A stretch of 64,000 nucleotides of DNA. Source: Saccoglossus kowalevskii. Taxonomy: Eukaryota > Hemichordata > Enteropneusta > Harrimaniidae. Positions within the stretch are counted from its first letter, which is position 1. Every line of letters starts with the position of its first letter. This document shows, in pieces, positions 1-13,407 of this stretch. The DNA lies in assembly GCF_000003605.2 (NCBI RefSeq), contig NW_003106597.1, forward strand, positions 599,989 to 663,988, written 5' to 3'. A program made the position numbers and the translations under genes. The notes under the pieces are model-generated. The model searched no databases, was not told where the DNA came from, and saw only the letters and a program-made list of their open reading frames with translations.

Positions 1-1967
1 ACATAATTAGTTAATATCTGGTGCATAATTAGTAATATCTGGTGCATAATTAATGATGTCTGGTGTGTAATTAGGGACACCTGGTGCATGATTAGTAATA
101 TCTGGTACATAATTAGTAATATCTGGTGCATAATTAGTTAATATCTGGTGCATAATTAATGATGTCTGGTGTGTAATTAGGGACACCTGGTGCATGATTA
201 GTAATATCTGGTGCATAATTAGTTAATATCTGGTACATAATTAGTAATATCTGGTGCATAATTAATGATGTCTGGTGTGTAATTAGGGACACCTGGTGCA
301 TGATTAGTAATATCTGGTACATAATTAGTAATATCTGGTGCATAATTAGTGATATCTGGTGCATAATTAGTGATCTGGTGTATAATAAGTGATCTGGCTC
401 ATAATTAGTAATATATGGTGATGTCTGGTGCATAGTCAGTAATATCTGATACATAATTAGTGATATCTGGTGCATAATTAGTGATATCTGGTGCATAATT
501 AGTGATCTGGTCCATAATTAGTAATATATGGTGATGTCTGGTGCATAGTCAGTAATATCTGATACATAATTAGTGATATCTGGTGCATAATTAGTGATAT
601 CTGGTGCATAATTAGTGATCTGGTCCATAATTAGTAATATCTGGTGCATAATTAATGATTGGTGCATAATTAATGAGGTCTGGTGCATAATTAATGAGGT
701 CTGGTGCATAATTAGTAATATCTGGTGCATAATTAATGAGGTCTGGTGCATAATTAATGAGGTCTGGTGCATAATTAGTAATATCTAGTGCATAATTAGT
801 GATCTGGTCCATAATTAGTAATATCTAGTGCATAATTAGTGATATCTGGTGCATAATTAGTGATCTGGTGCATAATTAGTAATATCTGGTGCATAATTAA
901 TGAGGTCTGGTGCATAATTAGTGATGTCTGGTACATAATTAGTAATATCTAGTGCATAATTAGTGATATCTGGTGCATAATTAGTGATGTCTGGTACATA
1001 ATTAGTGATATCTGGTCCATAATTAGTAATATCTGGTGCATAATTAATGATTGGTGCATAATTAATGAGGTCTGGTGCATAATTAATGAGGTCTGGTGCA
1101 TAATTAGTAATATCTGGTGCATAATTAATGAGGTCTGGTGCATAATTAGTAATATCTAGTGCATAATTAGTAATATCTGGTGACGTCTGGTGCATGATTA
1201 GTAATATCTGGTACATATTTTATAATGTCTGGTGCATAATTAGTGACATCTGGTACATAATTATTGACATCAGGTACATAATCATTGACATCTTGGTGCA
1301 TTATTAGTGACGTCTGGTGCATAGTTAGTGACGTCTGGTACATAATTATTGACGTCTGGTGCATAGTTAGTGATGTCTGGTGCATAATTAGTGATGTCTG
1401 GTACATATTTAGTGATGTCTGGTACATAATTATTGAAACCTGGTGCATTATTAGTGATGTCTGGTGCATAATGAGTAACGACTGGTGCATAATTAGTGAC
1501 TTCTGGTATATAATTATTGATGTCTGGTACATAATTATTGATGCCTGGTGCATTATTAGTGATGTCTGGTGCATAATAAGTAACGACTGGTGCATAGTTA
1601 GTGACTTCTGGTACATAATTATTGACGTCCAGTACATAATTATTGATGCCTGGTGCATTATTAGTGACGTCTGGTGCATAATAAGTAACGACTGGTGCAT
1701 AGTTAGTGACTTCTGGTACATAATTATTGACGTCCAGTACATAATTATTGATGCCTGGTGCATACTAGTTAACGTCTGGTGCATAATTAGTGACGTCTGG
1801 TACATATTTAGTGATGTCTGGTCCATAATTATTGACATCTGGTGCATAATTAGTGACTCTGGTGCATAATAATTAACCTCTGGTGCATAATAATTAACCT
1901 CTGGTGCATAATAATTAACGTCTGGTGCATAATTAGTGACGTCTGATGCATAATGGTCAAATTGCAT
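1..1967. repeat. 21-bp-unit minisatellite with higher-order repeats, open at the left edge
   Basis: The block is built of about 90 copies of a 21-bp unit centred on GGTGCATAATTAGT, with units of 17-22 bp at joins. Higher-order repeats are visible by marker variants: a GGTGTGTAA variant at 62, 168 and 274 (106-bp period); GATCTGG(C/T) variants at 391 and 504 (113); ATTAATGATT at 651 and 1042 (391); and TAACGACTGG at 1476, 1581 and 1686 (105). Units left of about 1190 favour TAATATCT; units to the right favour TGACGTCT. Because 21 is a multiple of three, several frames stay open on both strands, giving heptapeptide reading frames such as MHQTSLI. I treat these as non-coding. Confidence 0.95.
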
Positions 1968-2899
1968 ACAATAGATGCAATTTTTGGTTTATGTGTTCTT
2001 CTGTCAGAGTTCCGCTTCTAAATCTTTGTGCAAATACAATTTAATCATTTGAATATGAAAACTGTGTTATGAAAGTAATTTTAACGAAATCATTTTTGTA
2101 AAAAAAAAAAAAAAATATATTAACCACAAGTTATATCAAGTGTACGAAAAGGAACAATGTTTAATACATTTTGTCTCTGCGTGTCTTCTCGTGTGTTTTG
2201 AAATGTAACGATGATGAGTGCAAAAAAAATGGGAAAGCTGTTTCCCAGAGTACACGTCTTTTAAATCAAGTCTCGTGTCGTACATCAACTCACTCAGCAG
2301 GTGGTTACTTGGCAACTACTACCACAGTGGTCAAAGGGCAGGTAATTTAACAAAGATAAGTAGGACGAAGAGAGACGGGTCATCAAACGGTCAACTTGCA
2401 GAGAAATATATACTCTCCAGTCATCACTTCAAATAAAAGCATAGTTGTAATCACATAACAGTTGGCTTTATTTGGATTTTGTGCAAAGCATAATTATGAA
2501 TACTGTAATTGATATATTCGAAATGCATCTCCAATAGTGCATCATTAGAATGAGACTTATTTTGACAATATATGGGTCTCTGTTATCTACATTAGCGCAT
2601 ATACTACTAATAGAGTAAATATGGTACTCCAGTTAGTTTAAAGACAGTTTTTCTCTCAACAAATATTTCTTACTGTGTTTCTCAAAAAGTACATAAAATA
2701 AAATCACTGGCTTGACCCACCTTTGCTGATTTCTGGAACCTAATACATGAACAACATGGAGAGAATCAAGGTGTTGAATTTTCAACAACTTTGCTGATTG
2801 TGAATCATCAATGAAAATACCATTAGAAAACGTAATGAAACGATAAATATCAAAAATCAATCGAAAGTATAGGACTCTGAATTGATCGTTTGTGTAAAC
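1968..2899. other. No recognised gene
   Basis: The sequence leaves the minisatellite abruptly at about 1967. A 15-base A-run lies near 2101 and an AATAAA at about 2432. A short plus-strand frame of 72 codons (2218-2436) resembles nothing I know. Confidence 0.6.
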
Positions 2900-3130
2900 A
2901 TTAGTGTGCCCTTAGGCAAGACACTTTACTCGGGGCTGTATGTTCCTCTCTCCACCCAGGAGTTGATGGCTACCTGCTATGGGTCTGATTGCTAATTTTG
3001 TGTTTTGATAAACTCTGATGCCGCCTTAAGCTACTCTGGGCTCCCCGGGGAGTTAAGAATGATTTATCGATTGAATCATAGGGCCCAGTAGCTGAGGGTA
3101 ATAATGTGTGAAGTACTTAAAAGCAGTTAG
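2900..3130 (+). mobile_element. SINE-like fragment
   Basis: The segment CTTAGGCAAGACACTTTACT, at 2911-2930, matches the well-known body motif (CCTTGGGCAAGRCACTTYAC) shared by many animal SINEs. It is followed by a CCACCCAGGAGTTGATGG stretch and a CCCAGTAGCTGAGGG stretch, as in such bodies. No tRNA-like head with clear A and B boxes is seen, so the copy looks 5'-truncated. Boundaries are approximate. Confidence 0.55.
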
Positions 3131-4107
3131 CCATAATATGGTACTATATTACTTATTGGTTTAACTGGTAGTATGAAAAGTTGTGTTTATTCTGTGCTAG
3201 TGTATTTTGATACATTGGCCACCTTGATATATTAATTGTTTGTTTTTAACATCATAATTATAGCATTCCTATCAATGAGTTGCATTTATTGTTTCTTAAT
3301 TTAACTTCATTTTAGTAATTGTGTGTTCTTGTCTTTATTTGGTTGAGCAGCTGTGTTGAGTCATTGATTTTCACTCTGTTGTCCAGAGTTGTCCAGCCTC
3401 AGCCAGTAAAACTTAATATTGTTTGATTATAGATACAGATGCTCGCAGCTGGTCAGACCAATGATGGATTAACCAGTGTGCTAAGGTTACCACAGCAACA
3501 TGCACCTTAGGAATTTACCGTACCTTACTGTTTCAGTTTTTGATAAGCTTAAGAACTTACCACAGATTCAAATCACTCTGTGCCATTCTTAGTTCAACAT
3601 TTTCTTGGTGTTGTTCAATCAGTGGATTCCCACTGATTTCTGCCAGGTATCCATTGGTGCTTCCTAATAAGAGAAACTTGAAACTATCCAGTGGTAATAT
3701 ACTGGTAATGTGCTACTTACATGTACATGTACTCAAAGAACATACATACAGGAACAGAATGATCCCCCTTTTGACGTGATGTCATTTTTTCCAACTAGGA
3801 GCTTGACAAGCTGGTAGAATTAATATATTTGGCTGATGAGTCAAACAGCCGACCACAGGAGTCAAAAGTTCTCGTTGATACTGAGCAGACACGCTAACAA
3901 TTATGCCACACAGCACGTTGGAATTAGATTGACCAAATAAAAAAAAAAAATGGCCTGAATATATATAAAAAAGCTGGCAGTAATCATCTGTATGGGTTGA
4001 TTTTTTTCAGGATTTAAAAACAATGAAATTCTATAATTTTAGAAAAATAATGGCCATGTTTTCTTTATTCTTTTTTTAGAACTGAATAATAATTGCATTT
4101 CCTATTC
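3131..4107. other. No recognised gene
   Basis: AT-rich sequence with no frame longer than 79 codons, no splice-flanked conserved peptide and no RNA gene visible. A 10-base A-run lies near 3940. Confidence 0.5.
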
Positions 4108-4273
4108 TACTGTAAAATACTTTATTTTCACCTAAAATTTATTTTCGCTACAGGAATCAAAATAAAATCAGTGAAAATACCTTTTTTTCTATATTTTACA
4201 TTTAACTCATCAAAAAGCAGAACGTCTTTTCAGCGGAAATTAATTCCAGCTAAAATAAAGCTTTTTACAGTAT
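4108..4273. mobile_element. MITE family A, copy 1 (diverged)
   Basis: Begins TACTGTAAAATACTTTATTT and ends with the inverted form TAAAATAAAG...TTTACAGTA. The interior shares CAGTGAAAATACC, ACATTTAACTCATCAAAAA and TTTTCAGCGGAAATTAATTC with the copies at 29.2 and 58.1 kb. The ends abut TA. It is a non-autonomous palindromic element with no coding capacity and looks like the oldest of the near-complete copies. Confidence 0.8.
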
Positions 4274-5949
4274 CTCTCCTGTGCCTGGAAGAGCGTTTTT
4301 GCTGTGGGTATTAAAATCAGATACTTAAATTATTATTTGAAATGTTAAAGTGCGTAACATGTCTGTCATAACTCATCAGTGGCATCAACAGGGCTTGTTC
4401 GGATGAGAAATGGGGACATTGTGATATCAATGTCACTCCGTTAGGCTCCTGGTTTATGGGCATACTGCCTACAAGCGTCTAAATCATACCACGGATGCAC
4501 TTGCAATAAAAATGTCATTTGTACACGCTTCTAGAAGAGCACTGGTCTGACCAACGACCTCGCTTTGCTATAGTCTTACTGAAGAGTCCAGACGGCGAAA
4601 AAAACATATATGTGGTAATTTAAAGTACATTGCAACTGTCACTGGAACGTGCACAGTAGTTTGATTCACCTGTCCTACAGTATATTAAAAGACCGTGCAG
4701 GCTGTCATTTCAAGACATCCAATTACACGAATATTCCATTATTAAAATCTAGGGGATGTTGGGTATTGTCAGAGGGGAAGTTATGTTATGTTTCATTATT
4801 TAATGATACTTTGTGATTTCTACTGTATTCATGAACGGTTGTGCTTAAATTTTTAGTAATTTCCACATTTCTTCATTGCTGTTGTTAATACCCAAATTAA
4901 TATAATATGTTAATACCTTAAATAATGCAAAATATGCATATCAGTGGTCAAAGTCAAATCAGAATTTATACATCTGTTAGTTTCAACAATAATGATTTTT
5001 TCCAACCATTTATTTAAGTTTTAAAAATATAGCAGACACTGTTTTATTTATTTATAAATAATTATAACATTTTCACCAAGTATCAGCATATTTGTCTTCA
5101 AGAGTCAAAAGTTCAGTATTTTACAACAATCCCCCTCCTCCCAATCAAAATGAAACATTCCAATATCAAATTGCAAAATTAAATAAATCTGTCTGCAGTG
5201 TCATTCCTGGGTCACTGTTAACAAGTATTCCAGGCTTTTCATTCATTTACCCACTCTCCCTGAGTTTTGTTTCTTATCTTGAATAAAGCTGTGATAGTCG
5301 ATCTTCTTGTATAGCTACACTCGGCTCTGCAGCATTGAGGGAGAAGGGAATTAATGATAGGGAGTGCTGACATAAAATTAAACAGCCTGGCTGTTGCATT
5401 ACTGAGGCTACACCTGTTTCTATTAAAGTGTCACCAACACACAGGTACTAATGAACACAGTTGCTTGTTCCAGATAACTTGAAACAATTTGAAATAATTT
5501 TTGAAGTTTCTAGACTGATCGTATGTTCCATTATGAGCTTTTTTTTCTTCTGGTATCTGCAGAATGCATCTCATGTGGAATGCTGCAATGTGGAAATAAT
5601 TGTAATTTCCTCAATGGATTGATGTAGACATCATGGGGGTGTTAAATGGCAGCTGTGACAGCATATTTCAAGTATGAAGCTCTTAATATTTTACAATATA
5701 GGCAGCAGACTTGTATACACTATTTTGCCTCTCTTTATTTTCAGTCAATTTTACCAATTTTCCCCACCGTTTCTTTTATTGAATTTTATCTGAAATATTG
5801 ACAACAATTGTTTGTCCAAATGCCCCCTCAAAAATGCTTTAATCACAATCTTATCAATATGTCATTAATATTATATTTTTATATATAAATTTAAAATTTA
5901 AATTTGTACCATATTTTTTTAAAAATATACATTGAACGTCACTTTCGTC
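4274..5949. other. No recognised gene
   Basis: AT-rich DNA with short frames only. No repeat family from elsewhere in the window was recognised in it. Confidence 0.5.
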
Positions 5950-6345
5950 TATCCTCAAGTGATGACGTACAGTGAATTTTGCCACAGAGACCATATTTTC
6001 TTGTACGTATCTAAGTCACAGAACGATATGATTTAATCAAACGTGCATCACTGTTCCTTGTCTTTTCATGGGCCCGTGCAAGCTGTTGTGGAACACCATT
6101 CAAAAAGCCACTGAAAACTACTAAATTCTAGAAAAAAGCACAAACTCAATTTTGAGGTGATCCTAAACAACCAAATTGATAAATGCCGCACGTGTAGACA
6201 CAGTCTTGTTTCCTGAACAGCGCGAGTCTCAACAACTAATCCAAAGTATCATTTTCTGAGAGTTTCCAACCGTTATTTTCACCAGTGATTCATGCCAGGC
6301 AGTGAAAATGTATGTATATATGTCCACTCCCAAGAATTCAAGTGT
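5950..6345 (+). mobile_element. MITE family D, copy 1
   Basis: Shares an ordered series of blocks with copies at 34.3-34.6 kb (minus) and 42.5-42.9 kb. The left end is ATCCTCAAG...GACGTAC. Next come a GCATCACTGT block and TGTTGTGGAACACC. The core then includes CACAAACTCAATTTTGAGG and AACAACCAAATT, a TCTGAGAGTTTCC block and GGCAGTGAAAATG. The inverted end motif is weak here. Divergence between copies is high, so the family is old. No reading frame. Confidence 0.75.
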
Positions 6346-8536
6346 TGTACAACATGACAGGGCTGTCATAATGACAATTTTATGTGCTATCTAGGTCCAG
6401 GTTCCTTCGAAGTTACATTTGTTAGTGAATCTCGGCCAGTAGATTTAGCGTCTGAGGCACACTCACCCAGGGTAGGGAGGGTCAACCTTTTTAAACGTTC
6501 AACCAAAGGTAGGATTACAATTTTGAATTTGCGTCTACCAATCATGATTCAGATGCAATAATCGCCAAGCTACCGGTGGTACCATATTTTTTCCTCCCAG
6601 AAGCTCATTGCCGATAGAAGTACATATAAACCAATATTTGCATTGGCTGAATAGTAAATCATTAAATTATTACATATTCTAACAATAGAAAAATCACTAT
6701 TAACTATTAATAGAGAAAATACGATATGCTATCTAAAAAAAAAATCAGTGTTGTGAATTGTGATTCAATTAAAATGCTATTTTCAAAGTTGATGCTATCT
6801 TTGGCGCAGTAGACTCAATTATTGTATTTAAATCTTTGCTTTGTATGTAACATATACAGAGATAATTTCAATTTATAAAAAGTATTATTTGCATCAAAAG
6901 TGAGAAATTATGTAAAATGTTGACTAAATAATTACCAATTACAATATGACAGCACTGACAACGTATCTGAACGTGTGCCTGGTAATGTTATTATTTTGAT
7001 TTATCATTTTTTATCATTTATCATTTTGCAGGACAAGTTTGTTGTCCCATAATCCCCCCAAAACAATCAGTGATTTAATTTGCTCATTAAAAAACAAAAT
7101 ATAATCAGTGAATTTGAAAAAAAAAAAAAAATGATTGCCGCCAAAATTCTGGTATCTAGCTTTTATTTCTTTGTTAGTTGAAATGACATAATATCTTTTT
7201 AGCTTGATTTTTGAAAGGATGTGAAAAAGTAATATGCTGTTGAAAGATATGATTCACCGATTAATTAATTTGTATACAAATCATTCATCATATTTTCATC
7301 GTCTTGAGATAAATTTATTGAAAAATATGGCTTCTATTATTCTCTGAAACACAGGGTAGTATGGTTCATTCGTAGCAAAACATTGTAGCAATAATACTTC
7401 ACATATCATGTGATCATCTGTCTAATATGTGAACAATTTAAGACCCTAGCCCCCGCACCCAAACAGAGTCGGCTGATATTTGATCATATTCTGTAGACTT
7501 TTGTTTTTGCTTAGTTGCTCTCTTTTTTTCGTCTGAAAAGTGAGAACCCATAATTCATATTTTCTTCAAATCAAAATCGATCAAAATCCTAACAATCAAA
7601 TATGATATTGTGAATGCGACACGTGTAGGAAATTAATCCTCTATCAATGACACTCGTCAATAAGATGCATGCGCAGGCATAACTTGGTCGATCCTTTGTA
7701 ATTTAGAATGGTGTTCAAAAAACAATTGGGTACAATTTCATTTTGGCAATGTGACACCCTCTCTATACTCATATCCCAAATTGCAAATTGATGTAATTTA
7801 TCCGATACAAGCATGTATCTATTAGAATTGTATTTTGTCAATAAAATTCAGATGAAAGAATAGTAATTCTGCCAGGTTTGAACACTTCAAAATAGCAGTT
7901 GTATAATCTTCCTATATGTGTAGCTGTAGTTGTGTGGGAACACTGAGATGTTGTACAAAATATCCGTAAATATTTGGGTGATAACAGTGTTATTGAAAGA
8001 GAACCATGTATAGTTAAATGTTTTCTGAATTTTATCTTTCGATATCTGGCCGTATGTGTTTTCCACTGTTACATCTGCAGTCGAAATGCAAGATGAAACC
8101 ACGTCTCTAAATTGTTATGGTTTTGTAACGTCACACCAGTAAGTAACTGGGGGAGGAAAGCGTCAATAAAGTAATAGTAGAAGGCTGTAGAATAATAGGT
8201 AATATGAAATTTTTAGATACAGAGATCGTTGGTTATTTCTGTGAGTTTCCGACTGTTGTTTTACCATTGTATTACGCTACCTCAGTAATGGTAGTTGGGT
8301 ACTGCTCTAGTGTTTGTGTCAACAACATCAAAAATCAACGAAAATGAACATTTGTGTAATAGGACTTTCTAAGGCTACAAATTCACTGTCAGTTGGAATT
8401 CTTTAATTATTTCACCCGAAAAATACAAGCAGTTTATTAAAGACAGCAAAAATTGAGGCATAATATTAAAAAATGATTGCCATATCTAGAAAACATTTAA
8501 TACCATAGAAAGAAACAGGATGTGTGATTGTTAGGG
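6346..8536. other. No recognised gene
   Basis: AT-rich sequence. A stretch near 8236-8270 (TTTCTGTGAGTTTCC...) weakly resembles the core of family D and may be an eroded fragment. Otherwise nothing was recognised. Confidence 0.5.
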
Positions 8537-8632
8537 GTCATTCAAAAGTACCAGGATGTGTGACCTTGATGGAGGGGGGGTCATGCATAAGTACCAGGAT
8601 GTGTGACCTTGATGGGGGAGGGGTCATACATA
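8537..8632. repeat. Two-copy tandem repeat, period 43
   Basis: CCAGGATGTGTGACCTTGAT begins at 8551 and again at 8594, each followed by a G-rich run and GGGTCAT. A third partial unit may precede, since GGATGTGTGA occurs at 8519. Confidence 0.85.
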
Positions 8633-11600
8633 GGTACAACGAAACTGAGCATACACTAACTTTAGCACTACAATCACAAACTTCAAACAGAACAGAACAT
8701 ATTACCGTGATTTGTCAAAATACGAACATCTGAGAAAAAAACAAACCACATCACCAAAAGGTTAATGTGCAAATCTATTCACATTGAAAAAAAATATTAT
8801 GGTTAAACGTAGTTTTCATAATATAAAATGGGCCAACTCGTGTCGAGTAAGTTCGTAAATCAAAAACAAAATGGCGCTCATAAATAAATTCTCATCGGGG
8901 CGAAAAAAAAAGTCTGCCTACTCAATTTCTGGCAGTGCTAAAGAATTGATAAGTTATTCTTAGAGACATGATGTCACCAGCATTGTAAACTACATCCCAA
9001 ATATATGCTTCGTTCGTTTCGATAGAATGCTCTGATATCAAGAGACTATGCTTCGCGGAAAGCCATATTTAGCGCAGTCCGAGCACAGCGGGTAATTCAC
9101 ACCTTAGACAATAGCCATTTCCAGACCGGGGATAGAGGGACTGTGCTTGAATGACTATATTTTGGAGCTGATGTATTTCTGTATTTCACAACATTGCTAA
9201 AATGACCAATTTCAGCCGAATGTTATCACAAAATTCTAAGACTAAACTACATTTGCAAATTTTATAAACTGCGAGTCTCTATAGAACAAGTAATTTTTTC
9301 GGTATGGTAGCTATTGTATTTTTTGGGTTTTAGATAGTTCACTTCCTCATAGTATTTAGTTTTTTCTCTCGAAATGAATTAGTTAATAAAATCGCTGTAA
9401 ATGATGCAATTTGGTTTGTTGCTCTCAGACGAAACACTTACTCCAGGGTCCCTTGATGACCAGTTACCGGTAAGTCACGAGTATTACATATCTCTCCAGG
9501 GTCCCTTGACGACCTGGTAAGTCATTTAAGAGAGCACTCCGCTGTTTACCACCAATCAAATTTATAATATAGTCTAGTGCAGCAGAGAGTTAATGGTAAA
9601 AATACATTGAATATCAGAGGGTAATTTCAGCAAATAAATTTTCAATTACCTGCTAACTCAAGATAATAGTATCGTCTGATTGAGGAAATGACTCTTTTTT
9701 TTTTTTTTCAAAAGGATAAAAAAATGTTTCAAACGGATGCAAAGTGGGTAGATAATCTCAAGTGGAAAATGCTACATCCTTATCATCTCTTCTTTATCCT
9801 TGCTCATTTGCATGCCTTGTTTCCTTGGTTACAATTGTGATTTTTAAGTTTGTCTCCTTTGAAATGTCATCTCTGCCTCATTTGAATATTTGGTTTCCTA
9901 GGTAACTGATAAGAGGATGTGTGATGTTACAGCCAAGATGAATGAGATTGTCAATATTTGATGATGTTTTAAACCTAACTGCTTTTTTTCATAATTCAAC
10001 AAACATCACTCATTCCTTGTCTTTGCCCAGGTTAATAATTATGAGAAAACTAAGGAGCTTCATTAATTACCTCTTAATGACCACTTCGTTAAAACAGCTA
10101 ATTTGCATAATTAAACTAGCATTACATGAATAGCACAACAGAAGTTATTTGGGTATGCCAATTAGCCTTCACATTATAGTTGTCAGTCTGAAAATAACAA
10201 AAGAAAATCTTGAGGTATTTCTCCATAATAAAAAGGCGATATTTTTTTCTTAAAATCTGATAGAACAGGCACACAGGCAAAAATGATATTTGTCTTTGTC
10301 ATTTTAGGAATATTATTGTGCTGTTCGTTTCACGTGGATACACTTAACCCGTGCACTGTTACTCAGTGGGACATGTATCAACGCAGAAAAGATATTATTT
10401 TTATGACAAATTTGACTTTACGACGTCTGTACTGGCTAAATTCATGATATCCATTTAATTCTTTCTGTCACTTCTGAGAACAGTTAAAAAAAAACATTTT
10501 CCTCAGCATAGCTGTGATTTAACCACACTTTGCTAGACCATTTGAAAACTGGAAACACTTAAAACTACAATTGTTAGTACATGTAGTTGTATTCAGTAGT
10601 AAGGACACAAGAATTCACCGTATTCACAGAAGATTTAGTAATGTTTTAGGATCTTTCTTTTTTATCTTCACTATTTTTTTTTTGGTAAATTCAAACTGAT
10701 TTTTGATGTTCTGTTCTGAAGACAGTGTAGTACAAGAAGCAGTATTGGAAATGTGCCAAATTGGGGGAAAATTTACACCCAAAGTTCAAATACAACTCTC
10801 AAATCAATATTAGTGAAATTCATACCCAATAGATCACTTTGACGTACGATAAAATGAATAAAAAAATTGGGAAAATTTGAGTACTTATCTTAATAGTATG
10901 AACAAAAATACGATTTTCTCGTGTTTCAAAATTTTAAAAATTACTCAATCTAGATCTTTAAAATTTTGAGTGCCAAAGTTGAATTTGGTCACCATTAAAT
11001 CACATCATTTTTTTTTTTCTTATTTTTTTCAAAACTTTGGTCAAGATCTATCAGCAATGAGATATTACGTATGTTCCGTCAAAAAGGCATAAAGAAATTA
11101 TAGAAAATTACATAAAAATATGCCATAAAATAAATTCTTGCCACTCAAAACATTAGGTTTTGTGAAAATGTAGAATCTACCTGATGAGGATGTTCTAGCA
11201 TTTCTTCATCTTTTTGAGGGGTTTCCATGGATACAGACAGATGAGATTGACAGTATAGAAGAGTAACTTAAGCTCAAGATAACACACATGAACACACAGA
11301 ATAAGTCGGCCCAGGAAGGGTAAAAAAAAAAAAAACATGAAAAATTCATTACCAAAGATAAGGAGGCCTGTCTCGTCAAGGCCGGGTAAAGATAAGATGA
11401 AATCCTTTGCATTTTCAAACTATCGTGTATATTTAAGTTGTAGCATTTACTATGTGACACCTGCATATAGTGTAATCCGTTCTAGGGTCCTCACTGACAA
11501 CAAAAGATCATACACCCTATGTCAGATATAATCTACGCCCAACTTTAATATAAATATATTCCCACTTTGTAAATATTCAAAACATCGCTCTCAGAAAAAG

Positions 11601-12480
11601 CTAAAAACATAAAATATGTTTTAGCTCACAAATATTGTAAACAAATCTAGCTTAATTTAGGAGACCCACATATATTGATAATCTGCAATTATTTCTTATT
11701 TACTTATCTCAACGTTTGATGGTGCACATGTATTTATTGCGCAGGGGATGGTACTATATAGATTTGCAAAGTGAAAAGGCTGTTTTAACATGATATTGTT
11801 GTATTAAAGCATGAAAACCTGATAATGTTTAAATTTACATAACATTGCAATTGGAATCGCAGTCAGTATACCGATCGCTGATACCATACATCTTGAATAA
11901 TACCCTGGGAACTGTTATAGAATATTAACTTTATCCACTTTTTGTTTCATTAAAAGAAAGTTATTGACTCTTGTCATACATAAACACCAAAAGTGTGTTT
12001 CTGATAATTTTAATAACAGTTTGTAAATTGATACAGTACTCACTGCAAGATGATGGCTTATTAATTTCTTAATTAACTTGTGTCGTCCATTGCTATCAAA
12101 ATGCTGTTTAATGCTCTTTATGCCGTTTAGACCATTATGTTGACAAGCTTTGTCTGCGTTTTCTTTTCATATATGTGACTCATCTGTGCTGCAAGACATG
12201 TCAGTTCTTTGTTCTGTCCTTTCTAAGAACATTGGAGTCGTAATCCTAACACTTATCTCATACACAGATGCGTGTGATGACGGCGTATTTGTGAGTTTGT
12301 CTAAATAGTTGATTATTTTTATTTCTCATGCTGTGTTCATCTTACATCAGCTATAGTGTTAGTGATGTATATTTGCTGGATATGGGACCCATGTTACACC
12401 AGTTAAAAATGAAATAATTCAACCTATCCGAAATTGTAATTATTGCGAAATATATCGCCCCTTTTTCACTCCTATATGCA
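8633..12480. other. No recognised gene
   Basis: AT-rich sequence with many A or T runs. A small direct duplication (CTCCAGGGTCCCTTGA at 9441 and 9494) lies at 9425-9530. No coding, RNA or repeat family signal was found beyond that. Confidence 0.5.
9425..9530. repeat. Short direct duplication, period 53
   Basis: CTCCAGGGTCCCTTGA followed by GACC and GGTAAGTCA occurs twice, beginning at 9441 and 9494. The first copy has an extra AGTTACC segment. Confidence 0.75.
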
Positions 12481-12536
12481 TATGTATATGTATGTATGTA
12501 TGTATGTATGTTTGTTTGTTTGTTTGTTTGTTTGTT
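12481..12536. repeat. Compound microsatellite (TATG)n(TTTG)n
   Basis: About eight TATG units run directly into about six TTTG units. The change of motif inside one tract suggests a point substitution that then spread by slippage. Confidence 0.95.
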
Positions 12537-12848
12537 AATTTGCATAAGTTAGGCAATTTTCTGGTATTTCAGAATACACTCGTGATTTGAAACCAGATTT
12601 GAATGAAACTTGTTAATAGGTGCTCTTAGATAAACCACATACTGCAAATCACAGATTTATCCGTTTTGTTAAATATTTCTGTTAGTATTATTAACTTCAG
12701 TTCTGTGGATTATTTTGCATTGGGCATCTCAACAAGCAGAGTTTTATTACTTCGGTAGCTGTCATGATTCTTGTTTAAAATCTGTAAGTGCCTTCGGTAC
12801 AAGTTTTTTCTAAGCTTACTTTAATTTTTCAGGATATACTTTGGACCA

Positions 12849-12972
12849 CACGATGGCCCCCAGCAATGCGTTCACATTTTGTATGAACTAACGTTGCATT
12901 TTCAATGCGTTGTTTACATCGCTTATGTATCCATATCAAACATGATGTAGCACTACAACCAATATCCTTTAA
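12849..12972. mobile_element. MITE family B, diverged copy
   Basis: The right part reads CAATGCGTTGTTTACATCGC, then a TATCCATATCAAACATGATG block, and ends CCTTTAAATA. This lines up with the right half of the good copies at 19.3, 44.5 and 62.2 kb. The left end is eroded. Confidence 0.55.
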
Positions 12973-13407
12973 ATAGGCTGCCTAGGGGGTCATACAAACT
13001 TGTGGCAGGGAAAGTTATTAACGATGTGTTACTTCAACTTTACTTCTTTCTTTTTATTCATTAAAAATTTTCTTTCAAATATTAATATATACGATTGAAA
13101 TCATGAAACTTTTTGTCAATTTCTTTTAATACTCGCCAGGGCAACTATAAGCAAGTAATTACAATTCACACAAATACTTGCGTTTGCCCTGTAGGTTTTG
13201 TTGAATAATTTAAATGGCCTGATAGCACTCAATTAATTTTTGCATACATGTGGTTACGAATATGTATTGCATGATTGAGGTTTATGTTTTGTCTTGTGTA
13301 AGAGGTATGCTAGGTTACCAGTGTTGCCAATCATATGTATTCACATGTACAGTTCTATTTGGCATAATTACATACATCTTCTGAAACTTTTAATGCCTTA
13401 GAGATGT

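Noticed and set aside
1-1967. CRISPR-like array
   Set aside because: Repeats are head-to-tail with no unique spacers, the unit is 21 bp, and the window is animal DNA.
1167-1967. 266-codon minus-strand frame and 194-codon plus-strand frame as genes
   Set aside because: Both arise from the stop-free 21-bp unit. Low-complexity heptapeptides on both strands with no splice or promoter evidence.
2218-2436. 72-codon frame followed by AATAAA as a small gene
   Set aside because: No recognisable domain or conserved motif, and the length is within chance for this composition.
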